Source: Osmia lignaria lignaria (lineage: Eukaryota; Arthropoda; Insecta; Hymenoptera; Megachilidae). From it: DNA of 64,000 nucleotides. How positions within the stretch are numbered: position 1 is the first letter of the stretch; the number at the start of each line of letters is the position of its first letter. Positions 48,436-61,100 of this stretch are shown here, piece by piece. The position numbers and the translations under genes are program-made. The DNA lies in NCBI RefSeq assembly GCF_051020975.1, contig NC_135041.1, positions 5,840,256 through 5,904,255 on the forward strand, in the 5' to 3' direction. Under the pieces are notes generated by a model. It was not told the DNA's origin. It saw nothing but the letters and a program-made list of their open reading frames with translations, and did not search any database.

Positions 48436-51400
48436 TTTGCTTTTCCTCTTCCTTTTCATTCCGAGAGCTATCTGCAAAAACAGATCGACCCTAATTGTCA
48501 ATCCTTGGGTCACTTTTCAACCAGCTGATTCTTGTATCAACCTGTCCCTATGTTTTTATCTAGATTCGTTAAGATTATTTGATCGAGTTGACCGAGTATT
48601 GCTTTCCTTTAGACTTCTTGTGATCTATCAGTGAATTTGCTCCACTTTTAACGGATATTTAGTCTATTTCGCTATAAATAACTAGATAATTCTAATTCTA
48701 CCATCCATCATCGAATTCTTTAAGCGAATTTATCGCGATGTATCACGTTTCCTCGATCAACAGCTCAGATACATAATTTAAGATAAGTGGAGCAGGGAAA
48801 GATCGTTCGCGATTCGGACCGTTCTTTTCAAGCCTTTTCTTAAGATCGCGTCTCGGTTTCTCGTAATACAATGAACCTTGTTGGAGGCAACGAAGTCGAT
48901 ACAAACTCTTGGAGGTGTCGTGCTCGGGGTTCGTCGGCGAATAAAAGTGTTGGCGGTGCATAAACTGCAGCCTACGGTATTGTTCTCAGCTCGAGAAGGC
49001 GGCTAACTAGACGGTTATTATAACGACGCCGAAGAAAATATTGAATGTAACTCGGAGGCTGGCCTCTCCCCTTTTGTCGTGCCAGGTTAAACCACGTCCT
49101 CGAACTTTGTTCGAGGTCTGACGTTTCTTAACGACGTGGGAAGGGTTCGACGGTGTTATTGTGTTCCGCTTCTTATCGCTTTTGGGGATTGCCTCGCGCC
49201 ACCAGGGAAAACTCGTTGTTCCGTTTTGACGTAAAAGAGATTTATCCCCGAGGTGGCGCGTTCGTGACCAACGTTATCCACTTTCCGAGCCTTTCTTTGT
49301 TTAGAGATGTACTAAAAGTTTTTGCTTTCTCGGAAAGTTTAATTTAGGAAGCCACCGAGGAGGGTGTTCGATGAATTAAGAAATCTTTTATGCTTCCAAA
49401 GACAGGGTAAATATTCACGAAACGAAGTTCCTTTTGATTAACTCGTGCGATATTTCCTTTGAAATTGATACTTTGGTGAAAGTTTTATGAATGGTCAAGC
49501 TCGGATGTAGTACACCTGCGGCGATACACGATGTTCAAGAAAATGTGTCGAAGCTTTTGGTAGATTTATCGCTCGGAGTGGTATGTAGGTATGTATAGAA
49601 CATATGGGAGTTTGGAAGGAAAACTAGGAGGATGTGAAATTGAACTGTTTCGAGAGAAGTAAACTGTGGAAATTAAATTAAACTTTCCTCTCAAGTACTA
49701 GCTTTCGTTTTAACTTTGTTCATCATCCCTCGATGATAGAATGTTTCCGTTCGCGATTAAACGACAAGAGGATACTACAAAATTCTATTTCTTCACACTT
49801 ATCTACTATTTCGAGTTACCTATTCAAACTGAAAGTTGTATCAATAATTGTGAACCAATCAATATTAAATCACTAAACATGCATCAGACTCTAGTTAATG
49901 AATTAAAATTCATTTCCATTCACAATCAGTATCAAGTAACCTCGTTGGGTATAATGAATCCACATTTGCATTTCCTGCAAATTCATACATGTATGATAAT
50001 GTACATTTATATGCAGATCTCAATTTAGCTTAAATAAATATTCCATTAGTCTAGAACGTTAAATTTAGAAGATTTCGAATTCGTAGCTAAAGAGCGAACA
50101 AAACGAAATTCGTTATTCATTGGGATTCTTCGAGGGGAATCGAAAAGCGATTACGCCCTTTGCGTAAGTTTATCGAAAATTTAGTGTACCAACGAAGAAA
50201 CCCTTGCATTATACTACACCTTGATCCGCTCCGTGAAATCCTTGGATCAGCCTGTGTATTCAGAATATCTTGCGGCATAAACGAACAAAACGTTCGTGCT
50301 TTGGCGGAGAAAACGTACAGACGATAAAGAAAAGTAATGGGTATTCCATAGGTACCATCTTTTACACACGTATTCAAAATAATTTCTTTCGAAAAGAAAT
50401 CGGGTTCCAATCGCTCGACCACGAGGCGTGTAATATTTTCTTAGCTGAAAAGGAAAAACTGTTCTTGCTCGTTACCACTTGCTCGAGGAAGCTGCACACT
50501 TAACGCGGAGAAAGTATTGTTTCCAACCGAGAAAGAGGAACACGAGTTGCAGTGTGAAAAATCGATCGACTTCTTTTTTTTACGCCGACCAAGTTTTTCA
50601 CATTGAAACGAACCGCGAGCGGTTTAAGAACAAACTTTTTAGAGTTCGATGGATTCGAGATAATGGTCGACGATCGTTGTAAGTTCGTTTCGTTTCTCTG
50701 TGTCAAGACGGTGTTTTAGTACGTTGCCACTCGAGGCTGCTCTGTTTACTTCTTTGTCAGCTCGAAATATTCGCATTTTATATTGAACTTTACCGCTGTC
50801 GTGGAAGGGGTGAAAATTATGATGATAGAAGGAGGGTGACAAAAAGGACGAGACGCAAAAGGAGGACGACAAATCACAGGGTAATACTTCCACGATGGAT
50901 GCAACTGCACTTAGAGCATCAGCCATTGCACATACCTCTCGATGTTCTTCAATGCATCCCATTGAAGCCGCGCTAAGCGATTCAAACGCGTTGGCGTTTC
51001 GCGCTTCGAGATCGCGATAGCAATTAACATTCTTGACCCAATTCGTCCGTTAGCCTTCATCTTCGTTGGTAAATAATCTTGTTTGATCTGTGATCATTAA
51101 TTTATGATTGACGCTGTAAAATATTGGCAGTAGCGGTAGCAAATATTTGATCGGTTACGATGGGTTAACCGATGTAAACGTGACGCGCCGTTTCGAAGCG
51201 GAACCGTGTCGAAAACAGGAAACGAAGACGCTTGTTTCGTTGACAGGTTATTGGCACTCGAAGTCGCGCGCACGTTTGCTGGCGTCATTCTCGAATTCTC
51301 TTTGCGATCGATCCTTCGATTATCGCCCGCTTCTTCCGTCAGCTAATCGCACTGCCACCGTGTAATGCGATTCCTGGCAAGGTGGATGGATTTCGTTAAC

Positions 51401-52869
51401 GATTCTCCGCTCTTTTTTGTACGATCAGGAAAAAAGAAAAATCGAAACAGAAATGATCTTACTCGTGAGATTTCTCGCAAGATTTTAATTAAACGTCGCG
51501 AAGAGTTTATCTTCATTGATCCGGTTTGAAGTACTTTAGCATATTTCACGAAGCACAGCTTTCAATAGCCCGTCACTTTGGCTGGCTACTCATCGTCGTG
51601 GAAAGTATATTCGAATACCTTTAACGCGTTTCGAAGGAAAATCGATGCAAGCTGGACGGGTGAAAAGATGCCCGCCCATCGATCGCTCTTCCGGTCTTTC
51701 GTATCCTGAGACTTCTTTATTGAATTCGAGAGCAAACTCTATTTGTACCGAAACAGTTCGAAAGAAACGAAATAATTGAAAATCGACTAGAGGAATATTG
51801 ATGCTCCATTTGCCGAATGGAATCGTGTATTTAAAGCGGCATAATTGGACAGCCCGGTTCGAATGGTAGCGATAAGGAAGATTCGATCAGAAAAAAATAT
51901 ATATGTATGTTTCCTGTAAGTTGGTCGTATTCCGTTTGAAGGAAACGCGACGAGAATAATAATTGGCAATATCGCGATGTAATATCCTTTACACTCGTAA
52001 GCAGACGTTTTCGCAATGCTGGGTATTAATAAAAAAACTTTCAAAGAAATGGTACATCGAGGGAAGTTCCCTTTTATGAAACACAGTTTCATAAAACTCC
52101 ATCAGGTGTTCTTAAAGTTTTCCCGTGAAATAAATATCCGTGTAGAGGGTGCGGACTCGTTCGATTTTCTTCCAGCGTATTTCTTCGTTTCCACCGAGAT
52201 AGCTGTTGCTTGTATTTCTCGCCCGGCTATCCTATCCTTCGTAGATTTAAGCGACCAAATAGCCCACCATTTCATTAAGGGGAGAACCATGGAGACGTCG
52301 ATGGTACGTAACATGCTTCGCTCTAGAAATGTTTCGTCTTCGTACGTTCCTTGAACATACTGGGTTTACCTTAACTTCCGACTATGTGAACCGAGACTAT
52401 ACGTACGGGACATAACTAGGCCTGAGGGTGAAATTAAGCGAATTTATCTTGCGGCCGCAATAATCAGGCGTCGTTAGTTACAGCCAGCTAGGCTACTTCT
52501 TCTAAGTAGCTAGAGATAGAGGGAGCAAGGCTGTGAGTTATACTGTCAGTGACAGGAACAAACAGAGACGGAACGAGGCTGGGAACAGATAAGGGTGCAC
52601 GTTCGGTCTCGAGCGAAACGGGTAATAGATAAAAAGAGACAGAGCAAAGGGGGTGGTGCAAGGAATAGAGGAAATCAGAAGATGGAAAGAGATGGAAAGC
52701 CGCGAATTTCTAACGTTTCTCTGTCACTGCAGACGAGGGCATACGGAGAGTATTTAGAAGAGGGTAGGGCAGCTGAGAGCGTCTTAATCTTCCCGTTGAA
52801 TTTATGGGCAAGTTGTTTAAGGGATGTTTAGTTGCGCTTAATCTGTAACTGCTGCACTTACCTACACTA

Positions 52870-52990
52870 GTTTAGCTATCCCTCCTACAACCACTCCTTT
52901 CTACTCCTCCACTTTATTTTTCCTTCGCGTCCCATTTTTTCTCCCTAACTCTTTACCACCTACCCCTTTTCTCTCTGTTCCCTTCCGAGC
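52870..52990 (+). repeat. pyrimidine-rich tract
   Basis: About 120 bp rich in CCT, CTC and TTT words on the plus strand, without coding potential. Confidence 0.55.
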
Positions 52991-55007
52991 TTTCGCACGC
53001 ATTGATTGAACGTCGCGCAAGATCTCTCCACGGTGTCTCTTCAATCAGGCAAATCGTTGTTAAAATTGTTCGTTTTAACTCACGTATATTTTTCTAACAG
53101 CAGTCTTTTGCTATTTTTGTTCTAGACTAATTAAAAATTTCTTTTTCGTAATTTACAAATTTTAACGTGCCATTTTAATTCTTGCCATGATGTATCGTTT
53201 CTTAAGCACACTTCTGGCTCACCGCGCTCTTTCTCACCTATACAGTGACGTTTTTCTTACTTTGCCGGGGAGACAGGGTAAACACCCCGAGAAGCAGGCC
53301 AACGTATAATCTTAATATTGTCGCGTGTCGCATATATATTTACCACGTCGGGAGCGAAAAATTTCCTCACGAAAACTTTTCTCATTTGCACTTGCGAAAT
53401 CGTCCAGTCGTAATAGCGGAATTACTTCGCGCGCCGCAAAGATTTCTTTTCTACGAAACGGACTACCTACTCCGCCATGGAAATCGTAAAATCTTTTTCT
53501 CGCTCTCTTCTAGGATTTTTACCTGTATATCGGTAATACGAAAATACTCGTCTCACAATTATATCGCGTTTTCGTAAACTGAAACTCGTTTCTACACGGT
53601 AACGAGTTTCTCTAGGTTTCTTCTTCAATTTCCTGCATTTACACCTGAACTGTACTTTCAACTCTACTTACTGGCACTCGTAATAAGCATAGTTAACTTG
53701 CCAATTGTAGAGATTTTTAATTCCTTGAAGATTGCGTTCACTACTAACGTTCAAGATTATTGATTATAGAAATTTGTATTGTTTGATTCGTTGAATCGTC
53801 TGAATGATATTTACGGGCTCGATTCGCTAAGAACGATTCGCTTGACCTCACTGTTCGAAGAAAGGAACGTTTCCAAGCGAGAATTTCCTATTCCGATACT
53901 TTGCTTGTCGTCTTTGAACTTAATTAAGTAAACTACCTGCTGTTTCGCTTTTTGCTAATATCTCGAACCGATGAAGCAAGAGAGGTGCAAAGCACTCGTT
54001 CTATTTGCTCGATGCCCGAGTTTTAATTAATAGACGCTGGATGCCGAACAGACCGGTATCGCGAGAAGGTATTTTCTATGCAAATAAAGAATCATTTGTT
54101 TGGATTAAAGAATTTTTGGTATAAAGGTAAACCGTTTGAAATGCATTAGAATGAGGAACGAGTAATATCTCGAACGTAAGTGTACTGCTAACACTTTAAG
54201 CGGCAGGGTAACATATGTTTCCGAAAGCACTATATGGAACAAGATACTAGAGGCAAACTTAAAAGTTATGGAAGAGAAATGGAAGCGGATTTTAAACTAG
54301 AGTCCACGGAATCGTTGAAAACGTTTGAATTATCGCTTCGGTCTTCTTCGTTCCGTGAAAATTCCAATCGTTTTAATTACACAGATTTTTCCCTAGTTTT
54401 CGTTTCCTTTTTTTTACAATTAATGGTATTAACTTCTTTGCTCTCGCTAGTTCTTCGAGATAAATGTAAACCCTGTGGTCCGTTTTATCTCTTCCGTAAA
54501 GAGATACGCTGGCTAGGTAACGTACTTCGCGGAATAATTTACATTTTGATCTCGCCCACAACGTTGTATCCGGCGAGGAAGTAATTAATTACCGTTTGTT
54601 TTGTCTCGCGAAATATATCTGAGCGTAACTTTGCTTGTGTGCTTTTTTAATTGAACGTCCGACCCCAACACGAAAGAGTATCGCGGAAGATAATGCATCT
54701 GTAAGAAGTAGAATTTTTTTTTTAATTACCGAGAGCCGAGAATTTCTCTAACAATAAGAGATTTCATGTATACCTATCATTAATTTACTTTTGAAAAATA
54801 ATCTTTAACGTTAGCAAGATTTTTCCATTTACTCCTCCGTCAGATTCGTAGAATTTTCCAAAATTATCCAATTTCCTAATATTTTCCAAGGAAAGTTAAG
54901 AAAAATCGAGTTTTCTTGATTGAATCGAAGAAAAGAGAACGCTGGTTTCTTAAACTAATCATCAGAAATCGAATTACCGCGCGGTCGGAATCTCTTATTG
55001 ATTTCAG

Positions 55008-55111
55008 ATGGAAATGGTCACGTTCCTGACAAGAAATGCCATGAAAATTGCATAAGAAAGTGTGCGCCTGTTAATACGCGGTCGATTATAGATTTGCATA
55101 CGACCCAGTGA
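55008..55111 (+). CDS. candidate Cys-containing second or last exon (speculative)
   Basis: A strong acceptor (TCTCTTATTGATTTCAG) is followed, in the phase set by the signal-peptide exon, by DGNGHVPDKKCHENCIRKCA and then 13 more residues to a TGA. If used, the product would be a secreted peptide of about 55 residues with three Cys in a C-x3-C-x3-C pattern. No consensus donor or nearby AATAAA is seen, which weakens the case. A minus-strand frame is also open here. Confidence 0.25.
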
Positions 55112-58100
55112 CGGTTGACAAAGCTCACGGTATTGTTCAATAGAATCGTGGAATCCGGAATCCGGTTCCGTGATAGGGGTCATACATGGATATATGTCGC
55201 CCACGTACAGAGATTCGTGCTTTCCGTTTGCTTATCGGTGCGCTGCGTCGCGGATGTTCTTGCTGGGATGCAACGATAGTAACATTCGTCATACCAGTCT
55301 TTATATTTGTCCTCCTTTCCTTTTTTTTTCGCCAGAGCTTTGTACACGCATGAGCGGGACGGTTTCTTTTGTGCGATACGATGATACATCTTAAAATAAT
55401 TGCTCGATTGTTTCAAATCGCGATCGGAAAGTGGAACGGATGTCACGGATGCTCTTGTTCGATTTTCCTTTATCTTCCGTCATCGATAGCGGAGCGAAGA
55501 AATTGAAAATAGAAACGATGACATGGCTCGACCCGATACGGTTCGCTTTTTAACGAAATTTTATTTTCTTCGGCAATTTCTTCGATACATTTGATGAACG
55601 AACATTATCTACGGGGTTGTTTGCTTATTATGTTGATCAGCGGCGTTCTTTATCAAAAGGAGATCCCGTAGCATAGAACACACAGCCTAAACAAGATACA
55701 TAAATTGCACGGCGTATAAGGAACAGTTGCTGTTATAAAATGCAAGTTTGCCTTTCGTAACCGTATCTGATGAGAACGTCGTTTTATATGCAAATTTCCG
55801 TCGAGCTAATGAACTTAGCCTGTAATTTGTCGCGCGCGGCAGAGTACGTAATTATCGGTAGATGAGATAACGTAAGTTTTCAAGATTTGATTTTGTTCGA
55901 AGAAAATTTCTATCTGCTCATATTTACTTTGAATTGATTGAAAAAATCATTTTCCTTCGTAAAAGAGGAACCTTTTTACCCGTCTTACCAGTGTAATGAA
56001 CTTTCATTTTCGTTTTACTCTATACTTTTACACTTTCGTATTCCATTTACCTACGTGTCTGTCCACCTGTAATGAATGTAAATTTTACAGAACATAGTTC
56101 CCTGAAACTTTTCGAACAACTTTGTGCTCTTGATTTCAACGCAACCGGTGTTGTTACTAACCGAAATACTTAAGCTTGTTTCTCGAATAATGAGAAAATT
56201 CGGGGGTGAAAAGGTAGCTTTTCTCGTCGGATTAATACGGTTTGATCGATAATCATTTTATCTAGTCGCTAATGCAACTTGTGTTCGATACGATGGTTAA
56301 TAACAGGGAGGATTGTTAAAAACTTTTCGTATCTTGTTTGTACCTTCGAAGAAAGTTGGCTGCAGTCTCCTAGGTTCTATCTTTTCGCCATTTATGCATA
56401 ACTTGGTCCAGGAGAAAAGTTCCTCCAGTTTAAGCGATATGATTCGATACGTCGATTCTTTGCAAGTCAAACAAAGTTGATCTGTAACTTTTCTACTGGC
56501 ACATATATATGTACCCAGTTAGAAAATTCTTTCGGATCGCGAAACTTCTTGCTATTTGTTTTACTTCGCTTTCACCTGAGAGCCCGAGAGGGAGGGTTAC
56601 AAATGGAGGAGTCACCAAGAATCTAACATTTTTTTTTCTCCTCGGCTCAACGTAAATATCGACCCCCTGCGCGCGTATCTTGGGATTCGAGTAAATAAAA
56701 TGATAGTACGGGCTGTAGAAGATTCGACGATTCACCCTTCGTGTGTATCTTTGATGGAGAAAATATGATGTGTTCTTTCTGCCCGCGGAGTAATTACACG
56801 AACGCTGCTTTCATTTCGCCCGTGATTAAAAGTTTCCAGCGTAGTTTGTTCGTCTCGGATCGGAGTTCACTGCTCGTGGCTTGATTTGATTGTTTGGGCT
56901 GGTTGTTCGTTAGGGTACGTAGCTGAATATTGCTTAGGTGGACTGATTTATGAGTTATGAAAGTTCGTGACGCGTGATTCTGAGAGGATATCGAAAGGGA
57001 TGTGATTAATGTTCGACAGAAAAAAATTGCTTTACCAAATCATTCAGGGAATGGATCCAACTTCTGTATCGAGTAAGATTTGTATTAGGCTGATAATGAC
57101 ATAAAACTTTTGTAAAATAATACTTAATACTCTTGGTAACTGTAGGGAATTCACTGTACGATGAAAACTGTTGGCTTCGCGATCTTAAATAACAGGTTCA
57201 CACTCCGGTGTATCATTTGCTGGATTGTATTTAATAAAAATAAATTGAATTAACTCGAGAAGGTCGTAGAACTTTGCTCCCGGCTGTAAAATCCGAGAAG
57301 CACTCGCAATTTGAACGCGTATATCATAGGAACATCATCGCAGAGCTATCCCCGGCTTTTGTATATCTTCCTCGCCCAGACTTCGTTATTTCGCGATTCC
57401 CGTTTATGTCACGGTATCGGCTTGCCTTTCACCTTTTATGCCGGCGAAAGAAGATGATCCTCTTCTATCTGGGAATCGCAACGAACATGCAGAACAGAAA
57501 GCTCGAGAGCAGATGCTCCAAGAAAGAATAATGTCTGAATGTTTCACACTTTGTCGCAAATGCACTTCGTATTTTGCATGATTCAATGAATGCACATTGG
57601 AGAATGAAGTTTCTGTCCTTTCTTTCTGGTCCTCAGAGATATGTCTAGGATATAGTACCAACAAGAAGAGTTTTATCAATCAGAATATGTATTGATAAGG
57701 TATTTCTTTAATTTTTGATAATAAAAATACCGTTGATAATAAGGAGCAATAATTGTTTACAATCGCCTTATCGTTTCAAGCATAGGTACATAGTAAATGA
57801 AAAGAGGCGCAAATGTTGGTTCAGTGACTTTGAGATATATACTCGTTTTCTCGAATCTTGGTTAAGAACTGGTGCTAGGGTAATAAAACCAGCACCTTGG
57901 AGATATATAGGGTAGGATATCCGGTGCAGGAAGCCCATAGGCTGACCGAGCATGTCCTACATAGTACCTGCAGCTTTTTTCTATTTTCTGACCTATAAAC
58001 CTTTTAATGGCCCCTGGTTACTGCACAAAGAGTAGCCAGGGTACACAGTCTCTTGATATTTCGATCACGTGAGGCACATTTTTCTTCTTTTTTCTTTTCT

Positions 58101-61100
58101 TTTTTTTCTCTCGTGGCCCAGACTGACCGCAAATTGCCCGAAGCACCCTCGCGTGAATTTTTACCCTCGTAAAGTTTCGAGTTGTGTTTGGAAAGTTGGA
58201 CGAGCGGTTCAATAAATTAGAGAGAGCATACTGGAATCATAGATTAATTGGATCCTTGTTACACTTATAGGTTACTTTTATTTTCTCTTGTCGTTCTCTT
58301 TCGACTTTGAGTTCATTCACGCTTCGAACGTATCCTCGCAACAACGATTTTTCGATTGCAACGATCGTCTCGCAGGAATAATATTTTCTCACGGAATTCG
58401 AACAATCGACATCTCTTGTCTGCAACGATACACGGTGAAAACGATCCCGTCGCTCGACAAGAGGAAATTTTTACTTCGACCAATCTATGTTCAGCGGATC
58501 GGTATCTCGCAATATCAGCTTCGTTCGCCGGTGTGCCACTCCAATACTCTTTTCGCTAGCCTCTTCTCGTAATTGGGTAAACCTGAAAATAACACGAAAG
58601 GACGATCGCATCGTGGACGAATGAGAACCAGCTCTCTGTTATCGCGTAATGAGTATCGAGTAATGAAGCTAGCTTCGACTTTCGATGAAACTGTAGAAGC
58701 TTGAACGCATCACTGTCAAACACATCCGTTGATTGCTCTCGAACAAAAGAGTATCTCTTGTTTTCGTTTGATTCGCTAAAAATTTGGACACCATCGAGCG
58801 TTCCATCGACGCGTGTTTTCGTTATTTGTTTCGACAGGGAATGTTGGAAATTTTAGCTGACGTAAATCAATTCAACAATATTTTTCATCAAAGTGTTCTC
58901 TGCAAATTCCATAAAGGGATTAATGCCACGAAGGCGATTACTTTGAATGACAATGATTTGTCACTTAATGAAACTCTCGATAGAACAGCTGATGCTCAGC
59001 TTTGGAAGGTCTCCCATTGCCCTCGATACAAGCTTCTTACCAAATATATAGCCACCTTTTAAGCGTTCCTCGTACCCACTCTCGCGTCTATCATACACGG
59101 TGAATACTTCGTATCTGGCTCGTCCGTTACCGGACCTACAACACGTCAGCCGCGTCATTAATTTTATAGAATCTCTTGTAGACTGCGGTTACATCCGCGG
59201 AACCATTGACCCGTCTGAACCTTTCTCCGAAGGCTGGCGAAGCCACGGGAACTAGATAAAAGTCTATACAACAACCTCGAGCGAGCCTTATCGCGCTGGC
59301 TATTATGTTGCTTCTTTCTTTCGCGTATTCTAACAATGAGTACGGTTCGATGGTTTGGCTCGGTTTGCTAAACTTTCTATCGAGCCTGTTGAAAGTTCGA
59401 CTTTCAGTTATCGACGCAACTTCTCCCTTTCATCCAGACGACGTTTAATATTGTCTACGAAGGCGGTCGAATTTGAATCCGTAAGCGAACACGAGGAACG
59501 CTGGGATTTTACTATTTTAATAAGACCGGTAATATCTTTCAACGAGTAGTCGCCGTGAAATTTTCAAGCCAACAACCGATTCTTCTTCCCTGTACAACTC
59601 TCTGTCTGTTTTTCTTCCTCTTGTTTCTGCTGCTCTGTCTCGAGAGACAACGGCGAGAAGCTAGAATGCAAGGGATAATAGGTGGCTCGTTAAAAAAAAA
59701 TTAACGAGACAATGAATATTTAACAGAAAATTATGCATACCGTCGTTCGCGATCTCTTTATCGCCCGTTCTACGATATCATCCCAGTTGGGTGATTTCTT
59801 TTTTCTTTTTTTTTTTTCATAAAAACGAATCACGACGGAGTTTGGAAAAAGTTTTCATTTCGCGTTAGGGAAAATAGCCTCGTCGTTGGCTTTCGAAAAT
59901 TGTCAAAGTTCCAGTATCAATTCGTGCTAGGAAGTACTCGGTGTAAGGGGTTCATCTTTATTGCATAGAATGTGCCGGAGGGACGAAAGGTTTCGGATAC
60001 TTTACGATTCGTTTAACAACGTGCCGAACATTCCATACTTTGGTAATCTTATCCGGACGTAGCCTTTGCTAAGAACTGCAACTTTACGATACGGACGTGA
60101 CTTCGCTGTTCTTAAGACTGCACATAATCTCCCTGCATTCTGACTGTCAAGAAATGTCCAAGTTGGGAAATCATTCTACTTTCAATTGTAATTTATACGT
60201 TATAAAGCCATGTGTATGCAGGGGTGTATCTGATTTGCAAATTACCACTTGCTTCTCCAAATTAAGCGCTACACACCTCCATTTTCACTGCTGCAGTTAA
60301 CGTGCTAGTAAAATTTATCTATGTTCTCAGATCCTAGATAATACAATTAAGTAACAGTATAATAAAAGAAATAAAATTTAATAAGCGGACTCTTGGAGCA
60401 AAGTGGAAGTTAACGCTGCACCGTGAAGGGGTGCGTTCTCTGGAAATTCTCACAAATTATGCCGATCGTTCTCTGAGCAATTTCTCTGTTGATGTTTCCC
60501 GAAAGAGACAGTTATTCTCGACGACGATTCCAGGCTTCATCGAGTACATTTCTCTATTTTTCGAGTTCAACCCTTTATACAGAAGAACCGTTTACACGGT
60601 GCATGAGAGGCGTTTTAGAAATAACGAGGCGTCTCTTCAGCTCGATAAAATTCGAAAAGGATCTGACGAGAAAATATCGTGGTTTAATAAAACGTCGAAC
60701 GTCACGCGCAGCTCGAAGGAACGTCATTCGATTTTGAATAATCATTGAACGAGGTAGAGCGAGTGCACGATTTCCGTGCTATTCTCTTCGCTTCTTTTTT
60801 CATCTGTTTTTATTTTATTCGTTTTTTGGTACTTCCATCGTGACGAGCAGACAATATTGATTTCCGGTCGGCTTTTTATTCGCTTACGCGAGGGCAGTTT
60901 CGCTCCGTGAAATCGGCCGAGTAAATTCTGTGTTTTGTGTTTGCGATTGGTGAAACGATAGTTAGGTGGAATTCATACTGCCGCTCTATCATGAATTTCC
61001 GCCATAAACCAATGTTTATTCGCGATCTTGGTGTTTCAATAGACGATAACTTTAACAGACGATGTACTATACGGTGCAATTACTTCACCAATAAAGCAAT

